The position numbers were made by a program, and so were the translations under genes. Below are positions 25,934 through 33,353 of a stretch of DNA of 33,353 nucleotides, piece after piece. Numbering within the stretch: the stretch's first letter is position 1; each line of letters begins with the position of its first letter. The notes beneath the pieces were generated by a model. The model ran no database searches, had not been told where the DNA came from, and was given only the letters and a program-made list of their open reading frames with translations. Source of the stretch: Komagataeibacter nataicola (GTDB lineage Bacteria; Pseudomonadota; Alphaproteobacteria; Acetobacterales; Acetobacteraceae); contig NZ_NIRT01000031.1 in the NCBI RefSeq assembly GCF_003207795.1, forward strand, positions 1 to 33,353, given 5' to 3'.

Positions 25934-26291
25934 GAAAGTTTCTGGCGTATAACACCTGCCGATGCGCGCGCTTCTGGCATCAGATGCTTGACACAGACCA
26001 GATGATAGAAGTTTTGAGTGCCGCCTTTTCTAAAAAAGGCGGCATTTTATTTTGCAGTATCCTGAAAAGAAACTGCCCCGGAAACTGCCATGCAAACCCA
26101 TGCAGGTAGCCGATCGCGACACGTCCAGATTCTGGTAAAAACGGAATAATACTTACAAAATTTAAAGTATTCATAAAACGACATTCACATAATCCGTATG
26201 AGTCTCTTTTTGATTTTCTTTAGGTCACGAAGGCGTCAATACCAATTTCGTGTGTTGATATCAGGGGGGAATCAATCTTACAAGCCATTCC
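25934..26291. other. Intergenic stretch with a decayed repeat
   Basis: No gene is seen. It contains repeat copy C (26008-26044). A purine-rich GGGGGGA (26264-26269) lies about 20 bases before the porin start, too far to be a normal ribosome-binding site. Confidence 0.4.
26008..26044. repeat. Dispersed repeat, 5' half (copy C)
   Basis: The outer arm GAAGTTTTGAG is followed by the first hairpin TGCCGCCTTTT/AAAAGGCGGCA (26019-26044), as in copy A. The second hairpin and 3' arm are missing or mutated. The stem with flanking T-rich sequence may serve as a terminator for the O-methyltransferase operon. Confidence 0.7.
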
Positions 26292-28106
26292 ATGTTTCGC
26301 CTTTATAAAATAAAAAGGTGTGCCTTTTACGATGTATTATATGAAATTTACAAGACGTTGTGGATTTCTATATTTATACTGTCCTGTTTTGTTCATCATT
26401 CATCGCTGGCACAACAGCCTCTGCCCGGTCGTGGTACGGTGCGGGCAGCGCCTGTGGCCGCCACGCGGCCGCCTGCCGTGCGCAGGCCACAGGTTTCGGT
26501 TTCGACGCGGCTCAATACCATTTTCCGTACGGAGGGGCTGTCCATCCTGCTCACCAACCGCAATGACGCCCTGCGCGTGCGTGACCTTTCGGCGGGGTAT
26601 TATGCGTCATCCGAAGCGCCGGGGCACCTGCTGCCCCAGATCGGCGCTTTCCGCTCCCGCCTTGAGCGCAGGGGGGTGACATTCGCCTTTACCTACAAGG
26701 GCGAGGCCATGGCCGATGTGGGGGGCGGCATATCACGTGGCATGGACTATGTGCATGAACTGACATTGCAGACGCAGTTCGACCTTGGCCGCCTGCTGGG
26801 GTTGCAGGGCTGGACGATCCACACCCTGCTGATGGAACGCGTGGGCCGCGAGGTCTCGCACGACCGGGTGGGCGACTACAATATCAGCCTGATGGAGGTG
26901 TACAGCCTGTCCGGTCACTCGGTCGCGCACCTGACCGACATGTACGCCCAGAAATCCTTTTTGCACAATACGGTTGACCTGGCCTTCGGGCGCATGGCGC
27001 TGACCCATGTGTTCGCCACCTCGCCGCTGCTGTGCAGTTTCATGATGACGTGCTCTGCCCCGGTGGCGCTCAAGCTTGACGCGGGCTTCAGCGTCTATCC
27101 CAAAGCCACATGGGGCGGTCGCGTGCGGCTGCGCCCCACGCGCGATACGATCGTGCAGGTGGGCGCCTATAATGTCAGCCCGCTTAACGAGGACATAAGC
27201 GGCTGGGCCTGGGCAGGCGAGAAAAGCACCGGCCTCATGCTGCCGGTTGAATTCGCCTGGCAGCCGTTTTTCGGGCGGCACAGGCTGCCCGGCCATTATG
27301 TGCTCGGCTATGCGCATGACACGACCGGCTATGCCGACAATATCGGCACGCTTCCCGCAGGCAGCACCATGCGCCGCCATGCGGGCGAGGCGCGTGACAC
27401 CTTCTACCTCGAAGCCGATCAGATGCTGTACCGCAAGGGCGGCCATAACCAGATGGCGGGTGGCTACGTGCTGGCGGGTTATATTCACAACACGCCTGAT
27501 GTGTCGGTCATATCGGATGAATTCTATATCGGCTCCTCCCTGCTGGGCATCATTCCCCATCGCCCGCATGACCGGTTTGGCGTGATGTATTCCTATTATC
27601 GTATGAGTCCGCGCACCGAACTTGGTCAGGAACTGCGCATGGCGGCAGGCCTGCCCCCTGGCGCACGGTGTCACGCGCGCGGATCAGAACGCCAGCCTGT
27701 GGGCGATGACGAACTGGATCCGGGCAAGATCAGCCGGGCGGATGGGCGTTACAGGCATGGAACGGCACGGGTCAAAGGGAAGCGCGATCTGTGCAGGGCG
27801 GCCTGCAACGGGCATGCCGAGCAGCATGTCCACGTTATTGTTCCTGTCCTGCCAGCCTGCCGCAGGCGGTTGTGGCGACTGAAAAGACGCCATATTTCGC
27901 CAGCATTTCCCAGTCATCGTGCGCAGAATGGGCCGCGTACAGGGCCTGCGCACCCGTATTATCAGGACCGGGCGGAGGCTGGATGGGTTACAACGCCAGC
28001 AGGCAGGGGCTTTGGAGCATTGCGATGCTGGAAATGGATGGCAAGGCCCACCAGCCCCAGCCCGACCAGCGCAAAACTGGCCGAGAGCACCGGCAGCCCG
28101 GCATAG
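26292..28106 (+). pseudogene. OprB-type carbohydrate porin with lost C-terminus
   Basis: The frame is open for 604 codons, but only about the first 455 look like a porin. A signal peptide (about 22-41) is followed by an OprB-like barrel: FAFTYKGEAMADVGGGI, RLLGLQGWTIH, LAFGRMALTHVFATS, VQVGAYNVSP, GHYVLGYAHDTTGYAD and a last SYYRMSPRTELGQELRMAAGLP. OprB proteins continue with two or more strands and end in an aromatic residue needed for outer-membrane insertion. Here the frame runs into Arg/His/Pro-rich sequence, part of it antisense to the exporter gene, and ends STGSPA. None of the three frames after 27660 restores a porin ending, so this is a deletion or rearrangement, not a simple frameshift. 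The product is probably non-functional. Confidence 0.68.
27660..27961. other. Junction segment between broken porin and MFS gene
   Basis: The porin match stops near 27660 and the exporter gene ends at 27962. On the minus strand a start-less frame here reads AHDDWEMLAKYGVFSVATTA before a stop, and another reads DRNNNVDMLLGMPVAGRPAQ. Both look protein-like and may be the eroded end of another gene that was joined here. I could not assign either. Confidence 0.35.
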
Positions 28107-29164
28107 GACCATCGTGTCACCACCATGTGGCTGCCCGCCCACGCGCCAATGGCGTTGCCGAAGTTGAAGGAACTCTGGTTCATGGCCGCCGCAATATTGG
28201 GGGCCGAGCCTGCGCATGCCACCACATAGGTCTGGAGTGGCGCCATGGGGGCATAGATGAACACCCCCCACAGGAACAGCAGCGCAAGGCAGCTCCAGCT
28301 CATGAGGCTGCCCGGCACAAGCAGTAGCTGCACCACCGCCACCGCCGCCATCAGCCCCGCGCAGGAGGGCAGCATCTTCCAGTCAGCCAGTCGGCCGCCC
28401 AGCAGGTTGCCCAGGCACAGTCCGCCCCCGATCATGAGCAGCACGGCGTCGATCACATGTGTGCCCAGCCCGGTGCGCACCTGCAAAAAGGGCGAGATAT
28501 AGGTAAACAGCGTGAACATGCTCGCCGACGTGCACATGGAAACCAGCATCATGGTCACCACCAGCGGGTGCAGCATGGCCCGGAACTGCGCGGCAAGAGG
28601 AATGGTGGAGCCGCCTGCCCGGTCACGCGGGATGCAGAACCACATCGCGCTCCACGCCACCACGCCCACCGCGCAGATCAGCCAGAACGCCATGCGCCAG
28701 GAGGTCAGCTGCGCCACCACGGTGCCCATCGGCACGCCGAGGATCATGGCCAGCGTCAGCCCGATATAGACGAGCGAAAGCGCTTCGGCGCGCCTTTGCG
28801 GCGGCACGATCTGGCACGCCATGATGGAGGCCGCGCCATAAAAGGTGCCATGCGAGAACGAGGTCAGCACGCGCGCCAGCATCAGGCTCCAGTAGCCCGG
28901 CGCGAGTGCGCTGCACGCATTGCCTGCGATGAAGATGCCCATGGTCAGCAGCAATGTGTCGCGCCGCGAGAGGCTGTTGGTCAGGATGGCCACGACGGGC
29001 GAGGCGATCGTGACCCCGATGGCATAGCCCGAGACCAGCAGCCCCGCCTGAGCGATGGAGACATGCAGCCCCCCCGAGAGTTGCGGCAGAAGTCCCATGA
29101 CGATGGTTTCCGTCGTGCCAAGGCCAAAGGCCCCGATGGCAAGGGCGAGCAACGCTATGGGCAA
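27962..29164 (-). CDS. AraJ/YdhP-type MFS exporter (DHA1 family)
   Basis: About 400 residues with 12 hydrophobic helices. The opening LPIALLALAIGAFGLGTTE and GLLPQLSGGLHVSIAQAGLLVSGYAIGV are typical of the AraJ/YdhP sugar-efflux-like and purine-efflux-like DHA1 proteins, and LSRRDTLLLTMGIFIAGN is the motif A region. I chose the TTG at 29164 because AAGGA lies eight bases upstream. The frame extends to an ATG at 29353 through AT-rich non-coding sequence. It should export small metabolites or drugs from the cytoplasm; the substrate is unknown. Confidence 0.85.
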   Translation of the reverse strand: MPIALLALAIGAFGLGTTETIVMGLLPQLSGGLHVSIAQAGLLVSGYAIGVTIASPVVAILTNSLSRRDTLLLTMGIFIAGNACSALAPGYWSLMLARVLTSFSHGTFYGAASIMACQIVPPQRRAEALSLVYIGLTLAMILGVPMGTVVAQLTSWRMAFWLICAVGVVAWSAMWFCIPRDRAGGSTIPLAAQFRAMLHPLVVTMMLVSMCTSASMFTLFTYISPFLQVRTGLGTHVIDAVLLMIGGGLCLGNLLGGRLADWKMLPSCAGLMAAVAVVQLLLVPGSLMSWSCLALLFLWGVFIYAPMAPLQTYVVACAGSAPNIAAAMNQSSFNFGNAIGAWAGSHMVVTRWSYAGLPVLSASFALVGLGLVGLAIHFQHRNAPKPLPAGVVTHPASARS

Positions 29165-29607
29165 GAGACAGGTCCTTAAACGTGTGGCGCGGCCCGTATC
29201 GTTACGGCAGCCCCACGGCGCGCCGGCATGGTGCGGGGTGGGGAAGGGATGTACCAGATTTCGATATTTTTGCCGCGTGGAAAATGACTGCGCAATGGCA
29301 ATATATTTTATACGTATACATGATATGTCAGGTATATATACAATTTTATACATATATCTTATTGTGGGGCGGAGGAAGCGTCCGTTCAGGGAACATCCTG
29401 GCCGTTACAGGCCGCTCAGGTTGTGCATCACGTGCGGTATTCTCATCATGGGCCGGGCATCGCGCGGATAGAGCGCCCCATGATAGGCGGTGCTGTTCGA
29501 AAACATGTACATGGACCACGTCAAGCACCTTCATGATGTCATGCGCGATCATCTGCGTGGTGAAAGCATGGCCGTGCATGTTGGCCGCTCCCGCCAGGGC
29601 CTGCGGG
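29165..29607. other. AT-rich upstream region of the MFS exporter and rlmJ 3' flank
   Basis: The part at 29300-29360 is strikingly AT-rich and contains the perfect palindromes TATACGTATA (29309-29318) and GTATATATAC (29332-29341), a likely control region for the exporter. From 29400 to 29607 there are open frames on both strands but none that I recognise. Confidence 0.45.
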
Positions 29608-30459
29608 TTATTCCCCCACGATCCATTCCACGCTGCCTTCCGCCTGTCCATCGCCCAGATAGGGGCACAGGGCGGCAAGAATGGCCTGCGCCTCGTCCTC
29701 GAAGCGGAAAGGCGGGTTGGCGATGAGCAGCCCGCTGCCATTGAGGCGGGTCGGGTCGAGCGGAGGGCGGAGGGTCAGTTCAACCGCCAGCAGCTTGCGC
29801 TGGCCCGCATCCTTCAGCCCGTTCATGAAGGCCCGCACTGGCGCGCGGTGCTTGATGGGATACCACGCCGCCACGATTCCGGCCGGGAAGCGTCTGCGCG
29901 CTGTCATGATGGCCTGTGCCAGACGGGCAAATTCATCCCTGCCCTCAAAGGGCGGGTCCATCAGCACCAGCCCGCGCTTTGCCTGCCGGGGCGGTAGCAG
30001 CGCGGTAATGGCCTCGTAGCCATCACGGCCATGCACCGATACCTGTGAATTGTTGCGGAACAGCCGCCGCAGGTCGTGCTGGTCCTCCGGGTGGTGTTCG
30101 CAACAGGTCAGCGTATCATCGGGGCGCAGCAGGCGGGCAATGAGTTCGGGCGAGCCGGGATAGAACAGCCGCCCCTCATGTGCGCGCATCACCTCATGCA
30201 CGATGTCCAGCCAGGGGCCGAGGCTGGCCTGCGCCGTAACGCCTGGCGGGGCCTCGAGCAGGCGCCCGATGCCATCGCGCCACTCGCCCGTGGCCTGGGC
30301 CTGCGGGCCGGACAGGTCATACAGCCCGATGCCGGCATGCGTATCGAGCACGGAAAAAGCCGAGGGCTTGCGGCACAACGCCTTGATGAGCGCCACAAGC
30401 AGGGCGTGTTTCATGACATCGGCAAAGTTGCCTGCATGATAGCTGTGTCTGTAATTCAA
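29608..30459 (-). CDS. rlmJ: 23S rRNA (adenine-2030-N6)-methyltransferase RlmJ
   Basis: The 283-residue enzyme methylates A2030 of 23S rRNA with S-adenosylmethionine. The N-terminal YRHSYHAGNFADVMKH (3-18) is the family hallmark. LDTHAGIGLYDL (38-49) is the SAM-binding motif I, and MDPPF (167-171) is the catalytic motif IV. IVAAWYPIKHR and GSGLLIANPPF near the end also match RlmJ. The length matches E. coli RlmJ (280). It is a housekeeping gene, 103 bases downstream of a small membrane-protein gene on the same strand. Confidence 0.95.
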   Translation of the reverse strand: MNYRHSYHAGNFADVMKHALLVALIKALCRKPSAFSVLDTHAGIGLYDLSGPQAQATGEWRDGIGRLLEAPPGVTAQASLGPWLDIVHEVMRAHEGRLFYPGSPELIARLLRPDDTLTCCEHHPEDQHDLRRLFRNNSQVSVHGRDGYEAITALLPPRQAKRGLVLMDPPFEGRDEFARLAQAIMTARRRFPAGIVAAWYPIKHRAPVRAFMNGLKDAGQRKLLAVELTLRPPLDPTRLNGSGLLIANPPFRFEDEAQAILAALCPYLGDGQAEGSVEWIVGE

Positions 30460-30562
30460 GTCCGTCCTGCCAAGATGCGCTCACGGGGCAGCTTCCCGTG
30501 TCGTGGCAAGCGTTATCGTGCTTTTGGCATGGCTGTCCATCCCGGCCTGAAGCAGCGATGGC

Positions 30563-30724
30563 CTAGCGCAGGAAGAAAGCCACCAGCGCCCACAGGGGCA
30601 GGGCCATCAGCAGGCTGAAAAAGATGCCACTCGCGGCGGAGTACCGGCGGCGGGCGGGGGCAGGCACTGGCTGGGCAGCAGGTTGGGAAACCGTCCGTGT
30701 CAGAGCGATACCATCAAACGACAT
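30563..30724 (-). CDS. Small single-pass membrane protein, 53 residues
   Basis: An ATG at 30724 opens a 53-codon frame: polar Pro/Ala-rich N-terminal half (TVSQPAAQPVPAPARRR), then one hydrophobic helix (about 35-52, IFFSLLMALPLWALVAFFL) ending at Arg-stop. TAAGG about ten bases upstream can act as ribosome-binding site. It lies just upstream of rlmJ in the same direction and may be cotranscribed with it. The composition of a basic linker and a clean C-terminal helix speaks for a real gene; the function is unknown. Confidence 0.6.
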   Translation of the reverse strand: MSFDGIALTRTVSQPAAQPVPAPARRRYSAASGIFFSLLMALPLWALVAFFLR

Positions 30725-30753
30725 GCGCTTAGGGCCTTAGAAACTGAATGAAA

Positions 30754-30793
30754 GGGGAAAAACTATCCCCAATTGTGGAGCATCACCACAATT
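30754..30793. promoter_or_regulatory. Two adjacent hairpins before the small membrane-protein gene
   Basis: GGGGA/TCCCC (30754-30758 and 30766-30770) is followed at once by the perfect 8-bp stem AATTGTGG/CCACAATT (30771-30778 and 30786-30793). They lie 30-70 bases before the start codon on the minus strand. They could be an operator or a 5' leader structure. Confidence 0.45.
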
Positions 30794-31379
30794 ATGCCTT
30801 AAAAATAACACGATCTCCTGTCAATCAATTTCACCTAAAATGCCACCATTGTCGCTGCCTGCATCGGTGCCGGTAGCTGGAAAAGCTGGCTTTAACAGGC
30901 ATTTACACAAAATCCATCGGATCCATTACCTGCCCTGTGGCAGGCCGCGCAGCCTGCTGTCCCTGCCACAGGACATGGACCCGCACGTTGAAATCCGGTC
31001 CGGACGCCATCTGTTGCGCCACGATTCCCGCCCACTGCGGTGCAATGGCAGGTGGCCTGCAATCGGGGCTTCCTTTGCCGCATGGCCGTGCGCTGCGTCA
31101 GGAGCAACGGCCCGGGCAGCGACATGACGACAGGTCCGAGAAAAGGTCTGCCCGTGTAATCGAGCATGGCGCCTTCTGCTTCATGTCATGAAATTTCATA
31201 GATGGTCGCACGCTTTCTTTTGCCGCCTGCATGCCCGCGGCCTATATTTCATCATGTCAGGAGCGACAGGACAGCGCGATTACCCTGACACATGAAAGTA
31301 TAATTGCATTATACGGAAACAATACTGCAAACACCCGCATATAAACAGACAGGACATGTCCACATGCCCTGCTGAGAGG
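30794..31379. other. Long intergenic stretch with an inverted repeat
   Basis: No supported gene lies here; frames on both strands lack ribosome-binding sites and recognisable composition. An 11-bp perfect inverted repeat, CCTGTGGCAGG (30934-30944) and CCTGCCACAGG (30962-30972), with a 17-base spacer is the main structure. The AT-rich part around 31290-31350 probably holds the promoter of the GH68 gene. Confidence 0.45.
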
Positions 31380-31387
31380 ATCAGACC

Positions 31388-32680
31388 ATGGTTTCCTCCA
31401 ATGCACGCCTTCCATCCGCCTGGACCATCGCCGATGCGCTGAAAGTGCATGCCGATGACCCCACCACCACCATGCCTGTCATCGCGCAGGATTTCCCCGT
31501 TATTGATGATGCCCTGTGGCAGTGGGACACCGGCGCCCTGCGCCGCATCACGGGCGAGACGGTTACCTTCAAGGGCTGGTACGTCATGTGGTCGCTCGTG
31601 GCCGAACGCGCCCAGACGGGTGATGACGCTGCGGGCTGGCACAACCGCAATGCCTTCGCCTTTATTGGTTATTACTATAGCCGCAATGGCATTGACTGGA
31701 CCTTTGGCGGTCGCCTGCTCAACACAAGTGCCGATCTGCGCCCCGATGAATGGTCGGGCAGCCTGATCATGCGCCACGGCAGCGAAAACGTGCTCGACAT
31801 GTTCTACACCTCCGTCAACACGGATATGAACCAGAGCATGCCGTCCGTTTCCTCCGGCACGATCCATGCCGATGACAGCGGTGTGTGGTTCGAGGGTTTC
31901 ACGGCCACGACCGAGATGTTCTCGGCCGACGGGCTGCATTATGCCAATGCATCCCAGGACCCGTATTTCGACTTTCGCGATCCGCACCCCTTCATCAACC
32001 CCGCCGATGGGCAGGTCTACTGCCTGTTTGAAGGCAACGTGCCCGGCATGCGCGGCGACTTTGTCATGACCGACCGCGAGGCGGGCCACCTGCCACCGGG
32101 CTACACCGTGGGCGAAGGCGCGGGCTATGGCGCCGCCGCCATCGGCATTGCCCGTCTGGTCTCCTCCTATGCGCAGGGTGATTTCTCGCGCTGGGAAATG
32201 CTGCCCGCCCTGGTCACCGCCCTTGGCGTGAACGACCAGACCGAACGGCCGCATGTGGTGTTTGCTAACGGGCTGACCTACCTGTTCACCATCAGCCACC
32301 ACTCCACCTATACCGGCGGGCTGGCCGGGCCGGACGGGGTGTACGGGTTCGTGTCGCGTCACGGCATTTTTGGCCCCTACACGCCGCTGAACAGTTCGGG
32401 GCTGGTGCTGGGCAATCCGTCTTCCGCGCCATACGAGACCTACAGCCACTTTGTTGATCCGATGGGCTACGTGCAGTCTTTCATCGACACGCTGCCTGCG
32501 CCCGGCACCGACCCGCAGGCTCCCGCAACCTACCGCATTGGTGGCACGCTTGCCCCCACGGTACGCATAGCCCTGGAGGATGACCGCACCTTCCTGACCG
32601 AGGTGCATGATTACGGGCAGATCTTCGCCTTTGACGAATGGGCAGCAAGCAACCAGCCCGACCCCCGCCCTGCCACCTGA
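31388..32680 (+). CDS. GH68 levansucrase / beta-fructofuranosidase
   Basis: The 430-residue five-bladed propeller enzyme acts on sucrose, either hydrolysing it or building levan or fructo-oligosaccharides. The three GH68 catalytic positions are visible: nucleophile Asp47 (WQWDTGAL), transition-state Asp198 (DFRDPHPF) and acid/base Glu286 (QTERPHVV). There is no signal peptide, and the length is like the short Zymomonas enzymes (about 420), not the longer exported levansucrases known from acetic acid bacteria. It is therefore either cytoplasmic or exported by a signal-less route. GAGAGGA seven bases before the ATG supports the start. It is a single gene; a strong hairpin follows the stop. Confidence 0.93.
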   Translation: MVSSNARLPSAWTIADALKVHADDPTTTMPVIAQDFPVIDDALWQWDTGALRRITGETVTFKGWYVMWSLVAERAQTGDDAAGWHNRNAFAFIGYYYSRNGIDWTFGGRLLNTSADLRPDEWSGSLIMRHGSENVLDMFYTSVNTDMNQSMPSVSSGTIHADDSGVWFEGFTATTEMFSADGLHYANASQDPYFDFRDPHPFINPADGQVYCLFEGNVPGMRGDFVMTDREAGHLPPGYTVGEGAGYGAAAIGIARLVSSYAQGDFSRWEMLPALVTALGVNDQTERPHVVFANGLTYLFTISHHSTYTGGLAGPDGVYGFVSRHGIFGPYTPLNSSGLVLGNPSSAPYETYSHFVDPMGYVQSFIDTLPAPGTDPQAPATYRIGGTLAPTVRIALEDDRTFLTEVHDYGQIFAFDEWAASNQPDPRPAT

Positions 32681-32695
32681 CACCCGCCAGAGAGG

Positions 32696-32723
32696 GGGAG
32701 GCCGCCATGCAAGGCGGCCTCCC
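32696..32723 (+). terminator. Strong hairpin after the GH68 gene
   Basis: GGGAGGCCGCC (32696-32706), loop ATGCAA, and GGCGGCCTCCC (32713-32723) form a perfect 11-bp GC-rich stem 15 bases after the stop. No T-run follows, so it may stabilise the mRNA 3' end or stop transcription only partly. Confidence 0.65.
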
Positions 32724-32740
32724 TGCCGGAACCATGCGTC

Positions 32741-32992
32741 ATGGACACCATGCTCACGACCCAGACCATCCTGTCTCTCCTGCCTGCACAATACGCCGCG
32801 GATGCGGTGGTCATCTTCTCTTTCCTCATTTCCGGCTGTGCGGTGGTTGCGCGTTTCTGGCGGCCGCCCGCAGCAGGGTCGAAATGGGTGGTGGTGTGGA
32901 CCCTCGTTACCGCCATGGCGCAACTGCGCGGCTGGAACAGGCCTGCACCTGCCCCCGACAGAAAAGACAATGCAGCCGACAGGAAACCGTAA
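32741..32992 (+). CDS. Small membrane protein, 83 residues
   Basis: The 83-residue frame has a hydrophobic helix (about 20-38, DAVVIFSFLISGCAVVARFW) and a second weaker one (about 48-60, KWVVVWTLVTAMAQL), then a basic, Pro-rich tail. The ATG is 17 bases after the hairpin that follows the GH68 gene; no strong ribosome-binding site is seen. The size and two-helix layout recall phage holins or small membrane regulators, but I do not recognise it. It ends just before a decayed repeat copy. Confidence 0.5.
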   Translation: MDTMLTTQTILSLLPAQYAADAVVIFSFLISGCAVVARFWRPPAAGSKWVVVWTLVTAMAQLRGWNRPAPAPDRKDNAADRKP

Positions 32993-33008
32993 GGCGTTCC
33001 CGGCAAGT

Positions 33009-33088
33009 CTTTTTTTTCGAAAAATTCAGAAGGCCACTGTCTTTTTGAAAAAGGCAGCGGCCGGAACCTTTTATCATTTTTCATCAGG
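33009..33088. repeat. Dispersed repeat, decayed copy D
   Basis: CTTTTTGAAAAAGGCAGC and the 3' arm CCGGAACCTTTTATCATTTT then TCATCAGG match the second hairpin and 3' edge of copies A and B. The 5' part is degraded (TTTTTTTTCGAAAAATTCAG). It follows the small membrane-protein gene by 16 bases, as expected for a gene 3' end. Confidence 0.6.
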
Positions 33089-33353
33089 GCAGGGCGAAAA
33101 TGAGACTGCGTAAACTTGGCTGCCGCCCCGCCCGGAGGCGCGCGCGCCAGCCCATGCTCACAGCCATGCGTGGCTTCGTGGCCCGGCGGGCGCCTGCGTG
33201 TCTGATCCGCGACAGCATCGACCCCGCGCCCCTCATGCTGGGCAATGACGTGCTAGCAGCCTGTCGGGTTGGGCATTTTGCGGCTGATAACGCCGAGGCT
33301 GACCCGGCTTATGCTGCCTGAAGCCGTGCCATTCTTTTGCAGTTGTATGCGAG

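Noticed and set aside
29346-29741. 131-codon minus-strand frame overlapping the rlmJ 3' end
   Set aside because: It overlaps rlmJ in another frame, starts inside it, and has no ribosome-binding site; only the part beyond 29607 reads protein-like and it cannot be assigned.
31280-32923. 547-codon minus-strand frame opposite the GH68 gene
   Set aside because: Antisense shadow; the plus strand has all GH68 catalytic motifs and a ribosome-binding site.
33100-33321. 73-codon plus-strand frame after repeat copy D
   Set aside because: Arg/Ala-rich, no clear ribosome-binding site, no recognisable feature; it could equally be a shadow of a gene beyond the window end.

Overview
The window looks like chromosomal DNA of an acetic acid bacterium (Acetobacteraceae, most likely Komagataeibacter or Gluconacetobacter). 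This rests on the alphaproteobacterial 5S/tRNA-fMet end of an rRNA operon, the GC-rich coding sequence, the molybdenum aldehyde oxidoreductase, OprB-type porin, GH68 fructosyl enzyme and RND-like drug efflux operon, and a dispersed two-hairpin repeat that I associate with this group. The assignment is an inference from gene content; no database was searched.

Layout. (1) 1-185: 3' end of a 5S rRNA gene, the initiator tRNA and a rho-independent terminator. (2) 471-3035: a TetR-type repressor divergent from a carotenoid-oxygenase gene that is translationally coupled to a small polytopic membrane protein; two identical TTTACA-N-TGTAAA palindromes lie between the divergent genes. (3) 3120-11519: an AT-richer accessory block for cell-surface polymer synthesis: a GT4 glycosyltransferase, a CDP-glycerol-transferase-like protein, a Wzx-type flippase, a decayed stretch with transposase remnants, then two paralogous dTMP-kinase-like P-loop proteins flanking a helical protein with a CHAD-like C-terminus. 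(4) 11792-15549: a three-subunit PaoABC-like aldehyde oxidoreductase on the minus strand. (5) 15957-17695: two coupled exported proteins (an EF-hand-like protein and a DUF3500 protein). (6) 17889-22150: a complete tripartite efflux operon (DHA2-type MFS pump, HlyD/EmrA adaptor, NodT-type outer-membrane lipoprotein). (7) 22301-25933: a pirin-like protein lacking the metal ligands, an exported stand-alone TonB C-terminal domain, and a YqjH-like ferric-siderophore reductase followed by a His-rich PadR (YqjI-like) regulator and an O-methyltransferase. The PadR gene has a perfect operator laid over a strong promoter and seems to give a leaderless mRNA. (8) 26292-30724: an OprB porin whose C-terminal strands are lost, an AraJ-type MFS exporter, RlmJ and a 53-residue membrane protein. 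(9) 31388-33100: a GH68 enzyme without a signal peptide, a small membrane protein and a decayed repeat copy.

The most unusual features are the repeat family (five copies in different states of decay), the kinase/CHAD-like/kinase cassette, the ligand-less pirin, and the auto-regulatory leaderless PadR promoter. I did not find a defence system, prophage, CRISPR array or intact insertion sequence.
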